Of a stretch of 64,000 nucleotides of DNA, positions 1 through 10,679 are shown one piece after another. A program made the position numbers and the translations under genes. The notes beneath the pieces were generated by a model. That model did not search any database, was not told the DNA's origin, and was given only the letters and a program-made list of their open reading frames with translations. The stretch lies in NCBI GenBank assembly GCA_037976565.1, contig CP137685.1, forward strand, positions 17,147,980 to 17,211,979, written 5' to 3'. How positions within the stretch are numbered: position 1 is the stretch's first letter; each line of letters opens with the position of its first letter. The stretch comes from Mesocentrotus franciscanus (lineage: Eukaryota; Echinodermata; Echinoidea; Camarodonta; Strongylocentrotidae).

Positions 1-515
1 TGGAGATATGATTTCATGTCTCATTTGATCCTCAATTAACTCATGACGTCATCATAATGGCCTCCGAACTCAAAATTTCAATTTGCATATTATGACGTCA
101 GCATATTTTTGGAAAATTGATTGTATCTCTGTAAATATTGATCGATTTTCTTCCAAATTTTGATATGTTCTAGCTGAGACAATTCTCTACAAATGCAGTT
201 GTCACGATTTTTCATTTTGACAAAGGCATCATGGCGTATTTTTGCGATTAAAGGAGGCATGTCAATTTTTTACATTTTGCGTGTATTCTCTATGGGACAT
301 GACTTTTTCTCAAAACTGGATTCTACATTCCCGTCTTTCGCGAGCAATATCTCCGTCGTTTTAGTTTTGTTTTCGCTGAGCTTTGAGTATGTTGTAGCTG
401 AGACTATAAGCTATCACAAATTTGCACTTTATTTTTCGATCAGATGCCGGGATCATGCTCATATTTCACTTGCAAAGTCGGATTTGAGAATTCCATTTTC
501 CGTTCACGTGTAATC
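1..515. repeat. Dispersed repeat, copy A (about 510 bp)
   Basis: This block recurs at about 1391-1900 with only scattered substitutions and small indels, and partly at 2530-2662. It contains two TGACGTCA octamers and reads through a 106-codon open frame (193-513). The second copy has a stop earlier in the same frame, so I treat the frame as incidental rather than a gene. The family is not one I can name. It looks like a medium-copy interspersed or long-period tandem repeat. Confidence 0.85.
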
Positions 516-564
516 GCTATGGGAAATTTTTTGGGAAATGTTTTTCTATCGGTAACGCACTTGT

Positions 565-702
565 TAGGTGGTCTGTCGGCATCGACAGATCACCTATTGT
601 TTTTGTCAGAATTTTCTTTCTTTATTTATTTATTAGGTGGTCTGTCGGCATCGACAGATCACCTATTGTTTTTGTCAGAATTTTCTTTCTTTATTATTAT
701 TC
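565..702 (+). repeat. Tandem pair of 69-bp units, each with a hairpin
   Basis: Two almost identical 69-bp units start at 565 and 634. Each begins with a hairpin: 14-bp stem TAGGTGGTCTGTCG, loop GCAT, and return arm CGACAGATCACCTA, with one G-T pair. The hairpins are at 565-596 and 634-665, and the rest of each unit is T-rich. It lies between the two copies of the 510-bp repeat, so it is probably part of the same larger element. Confidence 0.85.
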
Positions 703-949
703 TTTATTTTTATTTATTTCTACCCCTTTTTTTGTTCCGAGGATAACTCAAGATCGGTTTTGTCAATTTCTTTCAATTTTGGCACAGTCTTGGGTCATAG
801 TCAGGAGACGTGACAGGCACATTTTCAAGGTCATCAGGTCTTCATGACGTCATCCAGGCGCCATTTTGTGTTTTTTTTTGTACTTTCAACTCATGATCAT
901 ATCTTCATAACGGAAAGTCATTTCTTATTCAAATTTATCATGATGAAGG

Positions 950-1150
950 TCAATATCCGTCCGGTCAATTTCAGGTCAAAAACGCGCGCATGCGTACGTC
1001 CGCGCGTCAGCGCGCGTGCAAAATTTTAAAATGCTCCAAATCGTCTCAAATTCGTTTTGGATACGTTTCAGGCCATTTTAAGCATTTCGCAAAAACTCGC
1101 ACACGCATGCGCGTGCGTTTTCGCGCGTAACACCATTACACAACATAAAA
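950..1150. other. CG-rich alternating purine-pyrimidine stretch
   Basis: This short stretch contains several runs of CGCGCGCATGCGT-type alternating purine-pyrimidine sequence (for example near 979-1020 and 1090-1130), in sharp contrast to the AT-rich surroundings. No coding signal was seen. It is part of the spacer between the two 510-bp repeat copies. Confidence 0.5.
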
Positions 1151-1390
1151 TCGCCATTTTTTTCTTTCATGATATTTCCATATTTTTTCAAACAATTTGA
1201 TACCATATTTATCTCTTATTGACCATTAATAACAAAATGAGCGTCCATTCAATATAAATGTCCGTGCGCGCGAGCTCTTGTAATACATAGCATATATGGG
1301 CAAAAACATGCCTATACAAAATTCATTGCATCTCTTCAGAATGGATGGGAACTCCCAATTTTTTTTCATATTTGGATAGATTATGAGTCG

Positions 1391-1900
1391 GAGATATGAT
1401 TTCATGTCTCATTTGATCCTCAATTAACTCATGACGTCATCATAATGGCCTCCGAACTCAAAATTTCAATTTGCATATTATGACGTCAGCACATTTTTGG
1501 AAAATTGATAGTATCTCTGTAAATATTGATTGATTTTCTTCCAAATTTTGATATGTTCTAGCTGAGACAATTCTCCACAAATGCAGTCCCACGATTTTTC
1601 ATTTTGACAAAGGCATCATGGCGTATTTTTGCGATTAAAGGAGGCATGTCAATTTTTCACATTTTGCGTGTATTCTCTATGGGACATGACTTTTTCTCAA
1701 AACTGGATTCTACATTACCGTCTTTCGCGAGCAATATCTCCGTCGTTTTAGTTTTGTTTTTGCTGAGCCTTGAGTATGTTGTAGCTGAGACAATTAGCTA
1801 TCACAAGTGTGCCCTTTATTTTTCGATCAGATGCCGAGATCATGCTCATATTTCACTTGCAAAGTGAGATTTGAGAATTCCATTTTCCGTTCACGTGTAA
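1391..1900. repeat. Dispersed repeat, copy B
   Basis: Near-identical direct copy of 1-515, offset by about 1390 bp. The two TGACGTCA octamers are conserved. Homology stops at about 1900, exactly where a tRNA-like sequence begins, which suggests the latter inserted at or next to the repeat end. Confidence 0.85.
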
Positions 1901-1911
1901 TGTCTATGTGG

Positions 1912-2001
1912 ATTATTTTGGTATAGTGGTCATAGCACTTGCCTCCCATTCCGGCGACCCAAGTTCGATTCCTGGTGGGTCATTTTTTTTTTTTTTTTTT
2001 T
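1912..2001 (+). repeat. tRNA-Gly-derived SINE head or tRNA pseudogene with T-run
   Basis: An A-box-like TGGTATAGTGGT (about 1919-1930) and a B-box-like AGTTCGATTCC (about 1962-1972) are spaced as in a tRNA, with CCTCCCA in the anticodon-loop position as in glycine tRNAs. The acceptor arms do not pair and the anticodon stem is disrupted, so it is not a functional tRNA. A run of about 18 T follows immediately and would act as a Pol III terminator. The best reading is a tRNA-derived SINE fragment or tRNA pseudogene. Confidence 0.65.
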
Positions 2002-2519
2002 GCCGTCGTTTTAAATTTGATTTTATGATCTTCTTCGACTATTATAACATATTATCATATACAATCACAAACAATGTAATAAAATGCCTAATTTTGCGTG
2101 TTATATCTATGGGAGAAGAATGTCAATCGTTTGAATACAACCCTATGGGAAATCTGGTATTAAACCTAATATAGGGTGTATCTCCCAACTCTGCTACAAT
2201 ATCAAATCACCTTGCTAGTCTCCTTCCCAGACGTTTTTACTTTTTCCAGTTATTCAGCCCAAGGTATATGCATGTTTACGTCTCTCCCGTGGACATAGAA
2301 TTGTTTACTTGTCTATACTTCTCTCTTTCTCTATATTAAATTCTATTTATGCTGGATATATTGAATGCATCGTTCTCCATTGCATCTCTCTCTTTCTCCT
2401 CTCTTTTGCTCTGTTTCCCTTCTCCTCTCTTATTTTGCCCCTCTACCTCTCCTCGCCTGCTCTGGTTCTCGTCTTTCCTCTCTATTATGTCTTGTAATGT
2501 TCCTTAATTTTCTACAGCT

Positions 2520-2662
2520 CTGCCCTTTGCCCTTTGGCCTTGGAACTCAAAATACGAATTTGCATATTATGACGTCAGCATATTTATGGAAAATTGATTG
2601 TATCTGTAAATATGGATCGATTTACTCCCAAATTTTGCTATGTTGTAGCTAAGACAATTTTC
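2520..2662. repeat. Dispersed repeat, partial copy C
   Basis: A diverged partial copy of the unit at 50-190 and 1440-1575, recognisable by TTGCATATTATGACGTCAGC followed by the same order of motifs. It ends shortly before the assembly gap, so the gap probably sits in more of this repeat. It is preceded at 2370-2490 by a CT-rich tract that holds nothing else recognisable. Confidence 0.75.
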
Positions 2663-2680
2663 TAAAAGATCAGTTATTCA

Positions 2681-3180
2681 NNNNNNNNNNNNNNNNNNNN
2701 NNNNNNNNNNNNNNNNNNNNNNNNNNNNNNNNNNNNNNNNNNNNNNNNNNNNNNNNNNNNNNNNNNNNNNNNNNNNNNNNNNNNNNNNNNNNNNNNNNNN
2801 NNNNNNNNNNNNNNNNNNNNNNNNNNNNNNNNNNNNNNNNNNNNNNNNNNNNNNNNNNNNNNNNNNNNNNNNNNNNNNNNNNNNNNNNNNNNNNNNNNNN
2901 NNNNNNNNNNNNNNNNNNNNNNNNNNNNNNNNNNNNNNNNNNNNNNNNNNNNNNNNNNNNNNNNNNNNNNNNNNNNNNNNNNNNNNNNNNNNNNNNNNNN
3001 NNNNNNNNNNNNNNNNNNNNNNNNNNNNNNNNNNNNNNNNNNNNNNNNNNNNNNNNNNNNNNNNNNNNNNNNNNNNNNNNNNNNNNNNNNNNNNNNNNNN
3101 NNNNNNNNNNNNNNNNNNNNNNNNNNNNNNNNNNNNNNNNNNNNNNNNNNNNNNNNNNNNNNNNNNNNNNNNNNNNNNNN
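2681..3180. other. Assembly gap (500 N)
   Basis: Exactly 500 unknown bases, a conventional placeholder length. Reading frames spanning it are artefacts. The flanks are repetitive on both sides, which probably explains the break. Confidence 1.
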
Positions 3181-3515
3181 TTTCGATCGGAAACCAGATT
3201 CGCATATTTAATGAGCTATGACCTTTGACCTTTGATTTTGAAACTAGGGAAGAAGACGAGTGAGAATTTGGGAATAATTTGATTTTATGCATTTATATCC
3301 CATTTAAAAAAACAAAATACATATTTTTGTATTCATTAATAAAAAAAATTATAAAAAACGGTTAAAAAAAAAAAATTTTTTTAAATGCCGACCGTAGATT
3401 TTCAGATTTTTGGGTCTGTCGCAAAGGGCAATACAACAAGTTTTTATTTTAGGCCTTATCAAACGGAAACCAGATTCGCATATTTAATGAGCTATGGCCT
3501 TTGACCTACATACTC
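3181..3515. repeat. Direct repeat at gap edge
   Basis: The phrase GAAACCAGATTCGCATATTT followed by AATGAGCTATG occurs at about 3190 and again at about 3467 (period about 278 bp), each time followed by a CCTTTGACC motif. This is a short direct duplication bordering the assembly gap. Confidence 0.75.
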
Positions 3516-4870
3516 CGAAATCGAACTTAGGCTGTGTTTTGATACCATGAACCTTCATATCAAATTTCATTAAAATCCGTCAAACATTACTAAAGTTATC
3601 GATCGGAAAAAAAAAATTGAAATTGTAATTGAATTGAAATTGAATTGAAAATTTATTGTTATAATTATTATTATTATACTTACCGGACCCATTATCGCCG
3701 CTTACAATGATATACTGTTGGTAAAAATAACAAAATGATTCAAGTTCACATGAATGCACCATAAATCTGCTCTTGAATTTAGTTTTGATTGTTACCAAAC
3801 CTCAAGATTGTCTATAATCTCATGCTAAGTTTTTTGCAGCATAATTGACCTTAAGGCTTAACTGACCTTTGACATATGACATTTGGCCTTCCATTTATTC
3901 TACATAATCTTAAATATTCAATATCTAAATACACATGTATCATATAGTGTACATATTTTTAAGAGTTAAAATTTGAGTTTGTGATACTACCAAACTGCAT
4001 CAAATTTGTATAAATTGACATTTTTAAGATAGGTGCCATTCGCTAAATTCATGGCACCCATCCTAAAATTAATGCTGTTGATACATACATGTACATGGAC
4101 TCACATGCAAAAAATTGTGCATTAGTAAATTCTGTCCCCCAAATTAGACCTATCAGTTTTGACAATAATAATGCATATTTTTAAAAATCACATATGACTT
4201 GGCTGCATATCAGGTGTACTGAGAATTCCATGACTACAAATGGGGCATCATTGTAAACAGGTGTGAATAGGCTTTTCAATGAAACAGATGAATTATGAAC
4301 CATAGATATCAATGCTCAAACTTGAGTTGCAGAATTATTTTGAGGACTTAAGTTTTCCCTTGTCAACAGCCTCAACAGAAAATAATTGACAGGCTTTGTA
4401 GGGGTTTTAAAAGGCAACAGCATACACCTGTAGGTAAATGTAGGATATCGGAGAGTAAAAGATCATCCTGGCGAATCACACTATTGATCTAGCAACAAAT
4501 TACAAATTGTTATTTTTATATTTACTAAGGAAACTTAATATCATTCCTGAGGATAGATATGTGATTTTTGAGGCTGTTCTGATGAACATTCAAACCAGTG
4601 GATTGAGTGATGAATGCGATAAAGAGCATAAAATCAAGCTTTTTATTGACACTGTTATGTTGACATAATGACAGTGTCCACAACGTCAGGTGAGAGTTGT
4701 ACTCATTGACATAAACAGAGAAAATTGTTTCTGATTATAAGAGAAGGAATAAGGATAAGACCTTTAAAGAGGTTTCTTGAGTAAATGTACTTACAATTAT
4801 CATCACAAACAGGACCTGCTGAACAGTGTTGTGGGGGATCTTTTTTTAAATCTGCGTATTCCTGTGACAG
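3516..4870. other. AT-rich non-coding stretch
   Basis: Apart from a local run of AATTGAATTGAAATTG-like sequence at 3615-3660, I see no repeat, RNA gene or convincing coding region here. Confidence 0.6.
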
Positions 4871-5950
4871 AAGAGGAACAAGAAAATACACTGGAGAAAT
4901 GACACACTAAAATCCAGTCATGAATACATGAAAATAAAATCATACTAAATAATAATAATGGTGGCTTCTTATAAAGCGCACCTGTGGGGAGGGGGAGGTG
5001 TTTCACAAAGACTAAGATTGACTTTAAGCCATTCATGCCTCTGGTTGCTCTCACCATTGGTCTCTCAATTATGATCTTTAGATAATATTTTTTTCTTCAA
5101 TAATAAATTATCAAAAAATGTAAATTCCGTAGATTTGTGACCATGATTTGTACGTCCCTTGAGAGACCGATGCCAGTAAATGGTGATAGCAAACAGTGGC
5201 ATGAACGGCCTGCCATAGTTAAGTCCAACTTAAAGTCGGTCTTAGTCTTCGTGAAACACCCCCCAGGTCCGTCAGGCATGATGCTCATGGCGCTATACAT
5301 ATATACATACAAAATTTTTACAAATGCAAATAAGAATACTAAAGAAGGTACAATATATCTATACAACATTAACATATATATTGAACCTAAAGCATTAAAC
5401 TAAGAGCATACAGTACAAAATACAGAATTATGAATATAACTATAACAGTTTAAGAAACAAGGAAAAAAATTGTCTAAGATACAGAACAAATTTCAAATAA
5501 AATGATTGAAATCACAAAGTGATTACCTTAGGCAACCTACAAATGTAAGGAAACTGAAAGTTTAACATACAGGGTAAGGATTAAGGAGCGACTTTCAGTT
5601 CAATGAAACAAAATTATAAAGAATACTCAAAATTTACTCCTCATGTAAGGCAGTTTAGTCATGGTATCATACAAATAACCCATGTTAACAAGTGCACTGT
5701 TCAATACGCACTGCACGCACGGAAAGTCACAATCAGATAATGAATGAGGAAGTACACCGGTGAAATGAGACACTAATATCTAGTCATGAATACATTAACA
5801 AATCATACTCAGAATTTACTCCTCAGGTAAGGCAGTTTAGTCATGTTACATGTACATGTATTATAATACAAATAACTCATGTTTACATGTGCATTGGTCA
5901 ATATGCACTGCATGCAGGTACATGTAAAGTCACAATTAAATGAATGAGAC
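4871..5950. repeat. Duplicated block; first copy interrupted by an insertion
   Basis: The sequence at 4871-4945 plus 5628-5740 is repeated, uninterrupted, at about 5747-5950. Both contain GTCATGAATACAT, TTTACTCCTCA and GTAAGGCAGTTTAGTCATG in the same order. In the first copy, 4946-5627 separates the two halves; in the second they are joined. The second copy therefore shows the pre-insertion state. Confidence 0.7.
4946..5285 (-). mobile_element. SINE- or MITE-like insertion with foldback arms
   Basis: The left edge is an AATAATAATAAT tail followed by TTCTTATAAAGCGC, the reverse complement of the tail pattern of the SINE near 25376-25541, so the element probably reads on the minus strand. An inverted repeat pairs about 4985-5070 with about 5142-5265; both arms carry GTGTTTCAC-AAGACTAAGA on the same reading strand. 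The right boundary is uncertain, because inserted DNA relative to the duplicate copy extends to about 5627. Confidence 0.55.
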
Positions 5951-7250
5951 TTGTTGAGTTCATTATCTGGCTACATGTACATACATGTACATGTATGTAT
6001 GAACATGTACATACAGGGGTGTATGTATTTTATGGAAAATCGTCATACAGTGTATAGACAGGTACTCAGCTGAAAAAATTATATGTTACACACATGAACT
6101 GAAAATGGGCTGAATACCTGGAAGTACGGATGCGCTATTTGACTACACTACCAATTTGAATATGATACGGCAACAAACTTTATTTCTTTTTTTATTACAA
6201 ATTACCTTTTTAACATCAATAGATTTACACAATATACACAATATAATTTACACAATATACACAATATAATTTACACAATATTCATGTACAGTAAGTAACT
6301 ACCGTAAGTTCAACAAAACTTAACAAAGAGACGTGTGCAACGCTCACTTGAGTATTAAAGCATTGTAAGATTTAGAAAAACAAAATCCTCACGAAGCAAT
6401 TAAAATGGGTAAAAAGTTCAAAACAAAAATTAGTTCAAGTAAACACTTATACTTCTTTTACTTCAGATTTTGTTAAGTGGTAAATACCACAATCCGGGAC
6501 TCAGCAACATCAAAACTCCTTCTTCCCCATCTTCCATTGTGAGAAGTAATAAGTTGGCACCGTTTCAAAGATTTGGAGTTTTCTTCTACATTTCTTCAGG
6601 TCGGTTAAGTAATTTTTTGGTATACTGTACAATAAATAGAAAATTCATCTCTTTACGTTTCAACGATATTGGGGAATAGTTTTGACCGAAACATCCCAAT
6701 GCATTTAAAAATGCAAGTTTTGTTTGGGTCATGTTTTAATATACAGCATACAGCATACAGCAGAGGTCCAGATTTATAAATATACACACCGCTCATGCAT
6801 CTGCTGAAGCCGGACAACTCACCCAAATGTTTTCTCAGATTTTATTACGTAAAGTCATTTCACTCTCAAATGTCATGAAAGTGCTGGGATAAATCCACAC
6901 TAATAATTTTTGTCGAAATCATGAAATAAAATAGGATGGTTACAGACTTTTTAACAGTTTTATGAGACTGTGAGGGATATCAGTAATGTTTTGATCCGAG
7001 ACCATCGACCGCCTAAGGTACATGTAAGTTGATTATTTTTTATAACACACAAAGTAGATCTACGATGTATAGCAATGCTACTACACTCAAAGCAGCATTA
7101 CTATAGTCCACTGTTTGTGTGTAATAAAAGTAATCATAAAAGTCAAAAAGAGTCAGACACCCTACAGTATAACAATCATTCTCAAAACTCTCACACACCA
7201 CTGTACAAAACTCACCAGAATTTACTCAAAATCAGCACTTTAGAAGTATA
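5951..7250. repeat. AT-rich stretch with short tandem repeats
   Basis: ACATGTACATGTA-type microsatellite lies at about 5970-6015. A 25-bp unit (TTTACACAATATACACAATATAA) is repeated about 2.5 times at 6227-6284. A roughly 110-bp imperfect hairpin occupies about 7033-7140. No gene was recognised. Confidence 0.6.
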
Positions 7251-7252
7251 GT

Positions 7253-7290
7253 GACAATTGACAAATTGACAAATTGACAAATTGACAAAT
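7253..7290. repeat. 8-bp tandem repeat (GACAAATT)n
   Basis: Four to five head-to-tail copies of TTGACAAA, ending just before the 7311-7674 duplication. Confidence 0.9.
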
Positions 7291-7310
7291 TAAATTTAGC
7301 AATATAATAC

Positions 7311-7674
7311 TACCAATTCAACTCACAGACTAGGTCTATATTTGAAAAAAAATATTTTGAAAAATCATTGGCGGAGTGTACCAAGACTATCGCTGGAAAA
7401 AACATAGTTAAATATCAGCTCGGATTTCTTCCTTTTTGGACACGATTTCGACCTTGGATTTGATCTAAACTAGAATACAACCAATTCAACTCACAAACTA
7501 CAACTACATGTAGGTCTACATTAAACAAAAAATACTCTGAATAATCATTGGCGAATGTACCGCGACTATCGGTGAAAAACACCATACAACAATGAAAAAT
7601 AATTAAATATCAGCTGGGATTTAATTTCTTGAATTTTCTTCCTTTTTGGACATGATTTTGACCTTGGATTTAAG
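7311..7674. repeat. Tandem duplication, period about 165-190 bp
   Basis: Two diverged copies (about 7311-7460 and 7477-7674) share CCAATTCAACTCACA, AATCATTGGCG, TTAAATATCAGCT and CTTCCTTTTTGGACA in the same order. No coding potential was seen in either copy. Confidence 0.8.
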
Positions 7675-8254
7675 TTAATTGTAAATATCAGAACTTCCCC
7701 AAGCCTGACCATGGCATTGTAAGGCCAAGTAAAAAAATTATGTGTTTCTCGTCCCCGCCCCCACCAATTTTTAGTGCCGCTTCAATATTTTTGTTATTTG
7801 TTATGTTTCTCCTTCATCAATACTTCATTTCAAAAGTTTAACAAACAAGATCAAAGCTTCGCTTGATGAATGTTTGGATAGTAGGTTTACATGTAAACGT
7901 AGAGATATATCTAGCCAGGTATCTTGTCATGTGTTTTCGACTTTATGCAGTACGCTTCGAAAGGCAGAAATTATTGTATTTGTTGGGTTAAACATAACAC
8001 GGTGTAACTTTATATAATAAAATCATGTTTGTGATTAAAACCCTTGATAGAAATACAGTTTAAATCCCTCAAATTCAACCGGTTTGTTTCCTACCAAATT
8101 CCTGATGCATTAGCGCGCTTCTCTGGGATGTGATGGTGCGGTTGTCATTTAAAGATAAATTTGAGTTCTGGTCTTACGATTGCATTGTGAAAGAAACGGC
8201 GTGGAAGCAATCAGCAATCAGAAAAGGTTGATCATCTACCATAAACATGTAAGT
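7675..8254. other. Non-coding stretch with one dispersed-repeat fragment
   Basis: At about 7717-7756 the phrase AAGGCCAAGTAAAA followed by GTTTCTCGTCC matches the reverse complement of about 13965-14006, so it is a fragment of a dispersed repeat. Nothing else was recognised. Confidence 0.5.
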
Positions 8255-9125
8255 ATTGGTGTGTACTGCAAGGTTTTGGAGTCATCAAAATGATAAAAAC
8301 TTTGGCCCAGTCTTGGTAAAGTAACAAGCACTGTACACAGAAAGATATAGATATGGGACTACACAAGCATGTGGCATACAAATCAGGCCTCGCTTTAAAG
8401 CTGTTGCTTGTCATATCTGGGATATGAAGGCATTTGAAATAGATTAGAGCCATTCTTTTCAGGGAATAATTTTTTTCTTTGATGTTCTTCCAAACTTGCA
8501 TAATAAGGCCTAAAAAAAAAAATTGATGACTTGGCGTAACGGGTCACTGAAAATTAGGGTAGGTAGGGCGATTTTTTTTTTTTTTTTTGTTGTTGTTGTT
8601 GCTTATATTTGCATACATGAAATTAGCCATTCATACACATACATACATACAGTGGCGTAGATAGGTCCTCAGACCTTGGGGATGATCTGATGAGAGGGGT
8701 AGACCACAATATGTTCAAATAACTCCACGCACACACACACATATATGGACACACACATATATGGACACACACACTGTGTGAGCAAAGTGAGCACCAAATT
8801 TACCCGTGAACTGAACGCCATAGGACGCCATGTTGGGGATACAATCGCCTAGCGGTACTATGGCGTACCTGCCCGCTGCACTCGGCGCGAGCTGGCCCAA
8901 ACACGGCGCGGCAAAGCCCAGAACGAAAGCAACAAACATCCGGGTTTTCCCACTGCGATATCGATATTTACGCAATCGCAATCGGATCAAAAAAAATAAA
9001 AAAGCGTAGGGTCGGCGATAAAAATAGGGTCGGGCGGGTTACGCCAAGTCAACAATTTTTTTTTTTAGGCCTAAGAATGATAACAAACGCTCACACATTA
9101 TTTTTCACTTTTCCCCAGAACTCAA
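8255..9125. repeat. Dispersed repeat interrupted by a MITE (inverted copy at 30790-31080)
   Basis: 8255-8503 continued by 9075-9125 matches, in reverse complement, the uninterrupted sequence at about 30790-31080. Shared landmarks include CATCAAAATGATAA, TTGGCCCAGTCTTGGTAAAG and CACTGTACACAGAAAGAT, and after the interruption CGCTCACA followed by ATTATTTTTCAC. The second copy lacks the 571-bp MITE, so it records the empty site. Confidence 0.85.
8504..9074. mobile_element. Foldback MITE (571 bp)
   Basis: The terminal inverted repeats run from AGGCCTAAAAAAAAAAATTG plus GACTTGGCGTAAC at the left to the matching reverse complement at the right end. The interior is partly GC-rich with CA repeats near 8730-8775. 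A related uninterrupted sequence at 30790-31080 confirms the boundaries within a few bases. It encodes no transposase; the superfamily is not determined. Confidence 0.85.
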
Positions 9126-9650
9126 CCTTCTCTTTAATTGATGTAACATGGGCGGCTTTCTGCTTTGTATCGGAGTAACAAAGCTGCGTATTGATTTTTT
9201 CCCAGACTATTTATACCGCAATAGTAATCAACAATATTTTATGGCAAAGCGCGCGCTCTTCTGGAATGTGATCATTGTGATGGTGCGGTCAGCATTGATA
9301 ACATGGCTTTCTGCTTTGTTTCAGAGTATCAAAATACCAAGCCCACAAGAAAGTTGAATTGTCGGAAATATGCATTTATTGGAAATTACATATTATAGTA
9401 GTCATTGCCACGCAGTTAAAATGTCCAACAATCTTCAAAAGTGAAGGAAAAGTGGGGGAGGGAGATTCACAGATATCTGCTCCTATTGTGGGGGCTGTGA
9501 TGACTTTTCTTTTATTTAATGATTACACCATGGAGCGACAACTCAGCCTATAAAACATGGCCAAACTTCTCGATTTTAGAAATCTTTTTCCCAGAAGTTT
9601 GCTCAGTGTAGCAGTACCATTTGCTTATACAAAAGCATAATATATATAAA
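9126..9650. other. Non-coding stretch with diverged internal repeats
   Basis: GGCTTTCTGCTTTGT recurs at about 9152 and 9305, and GCGCGCTCTTCTGGAATGTGA at about 9249 resembles a phrase near 8113. These are diverged local duplications. I see no gene. Confidence 0.4.
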
Positions 9651-10004
9651 TATTGAATAAGGCAGACTAATGGGACATGCATGGTTGTTAGTTTCACGCC
9701 TTGCAAGCGATCATCAGACAACTGATAGCATTCTTAAAAGTACATGATTCCTCTACAACCTTGGTACAAATAACTAATACAATACAATAATACTAATACA
9801 ATACCTGAATACAATACAATAAGAATTACTCATGAGTAATTCTAATTGTATTTTATTAGTTAAGTCTTATTTTGAGCGTGATTGTACCAAGTTTGTAGCG
9901 TAATCATGTACTTTTAAGAATGCTATCAGTTGTCTGATGATCGGTTGCAAGGCGTGAAAGGCTCGGAGTAGCATCCATGTCCCATTAGTCTGCCTTATTC
10001 AATA
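9651..10004. mobile_element. Foldback MITE (354 bp)
   Basis: The outer inverted repeats pair TATTGAATAAGGCAGACTAA and following bases (9651 onward) with the reverse complement ending at 10004. Homology continues inward for more than 100 bp per arm, including TTGCAAG-CGATCATCAGACA and GCATTCTTAAAAGTACATGA. The loop is a CTAATACAATAC-type microsatellite. No coding sequence. Confidence 0.9.
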
Positions 10005-10225
10005 TATTTTTGCTCTGCCTAGGCATTGACCAGTGTACGGAAGGATATATATATAAGACTTCCCCCCTCCCCCCGTCTTCCTTCGGCAATAATCGGGCAA
10101 AAAGTGGAAAATAAAGCAGCGGTGAAATAACGACTGCAGAATATCCTCGCTGTTCTTTTTCGATAAGCCTAATTATATAACCCGGGTGTAACCATAACAA
10201 ACTTGTCACATGCTTTTGTTTTTAC

Positions 10226-10657
10226 ATTTTTACCTCTGACATTTTTACCTCTGACATTTTTACCTCTGACATTTTTACCTCTGACATTTTTTCCTCTGAC
10301 ATTTTTACCTCTGACATTCTTACATCTGACATTTTTACCTTTGACATTTTTACCTCTGACATTTTTACCTCTGACAATTTTACCTCTGACATTTTTACCT
10401 CTGACATTTTTTCCTCTGACATTTTTACCTCTGACATTTTTACCTCTGACATTTTTTCCTCTGACATTTTTACCTCTGACATTTTTACCTCTGACATTTT
10501 TACCTCTGACATTTTTTCCTCTGACATTTTTACCTCTGACATTTTTACCTCTGACATTTTTTCCTCTGACATTTTTACCTCTGACATTTTTTCCTCTGAC
10601 ATTTTTACCTCTGACATTTTTTCCTCTGACATTTTTTCCTCTGACATTTTTACCTGG
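10226..10657. repeat. 15-bp minisatellite, about 29 copies
   Basis: The unit is ACATTTTTACCTCTG, with a frequent A/T variant (TTTTTTCC for TTTTTACC) and a few single changes. Because the period is a multiple of three and the unit has no stop in several frames, long five-residue-periodic frames are open on both strands (LPLTF on plus, MSEVK and NVRGK types on minus). I read these as by-products of the repeat rather than genes. Confidence 0.95.
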
Positions 10658-10679
10658 CACCGTTTTTACACCTTGTTAA

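Noticed and set aside
193..513. 106-codon open frame, partly repeated at 1604-1867
   Set aside because: It lies wholly in a dispersed repeat, the second copy ends earlier in the same frame, and there is no domain, signal or codon pattern suggesting a protein.
2678..3292. Frame of 204 codons on the minus strand (a similar case spans 37132-37785)
   Set aside because: Almost entirely unknown bases of an assembly gap.
10169..10679. Three long frames with five-residue repeats on both strands
   Set aside because: They result from a 15-bp minisatellite whose unit lacks stops in several frames. There is no unique coding sequence beside the repeat.
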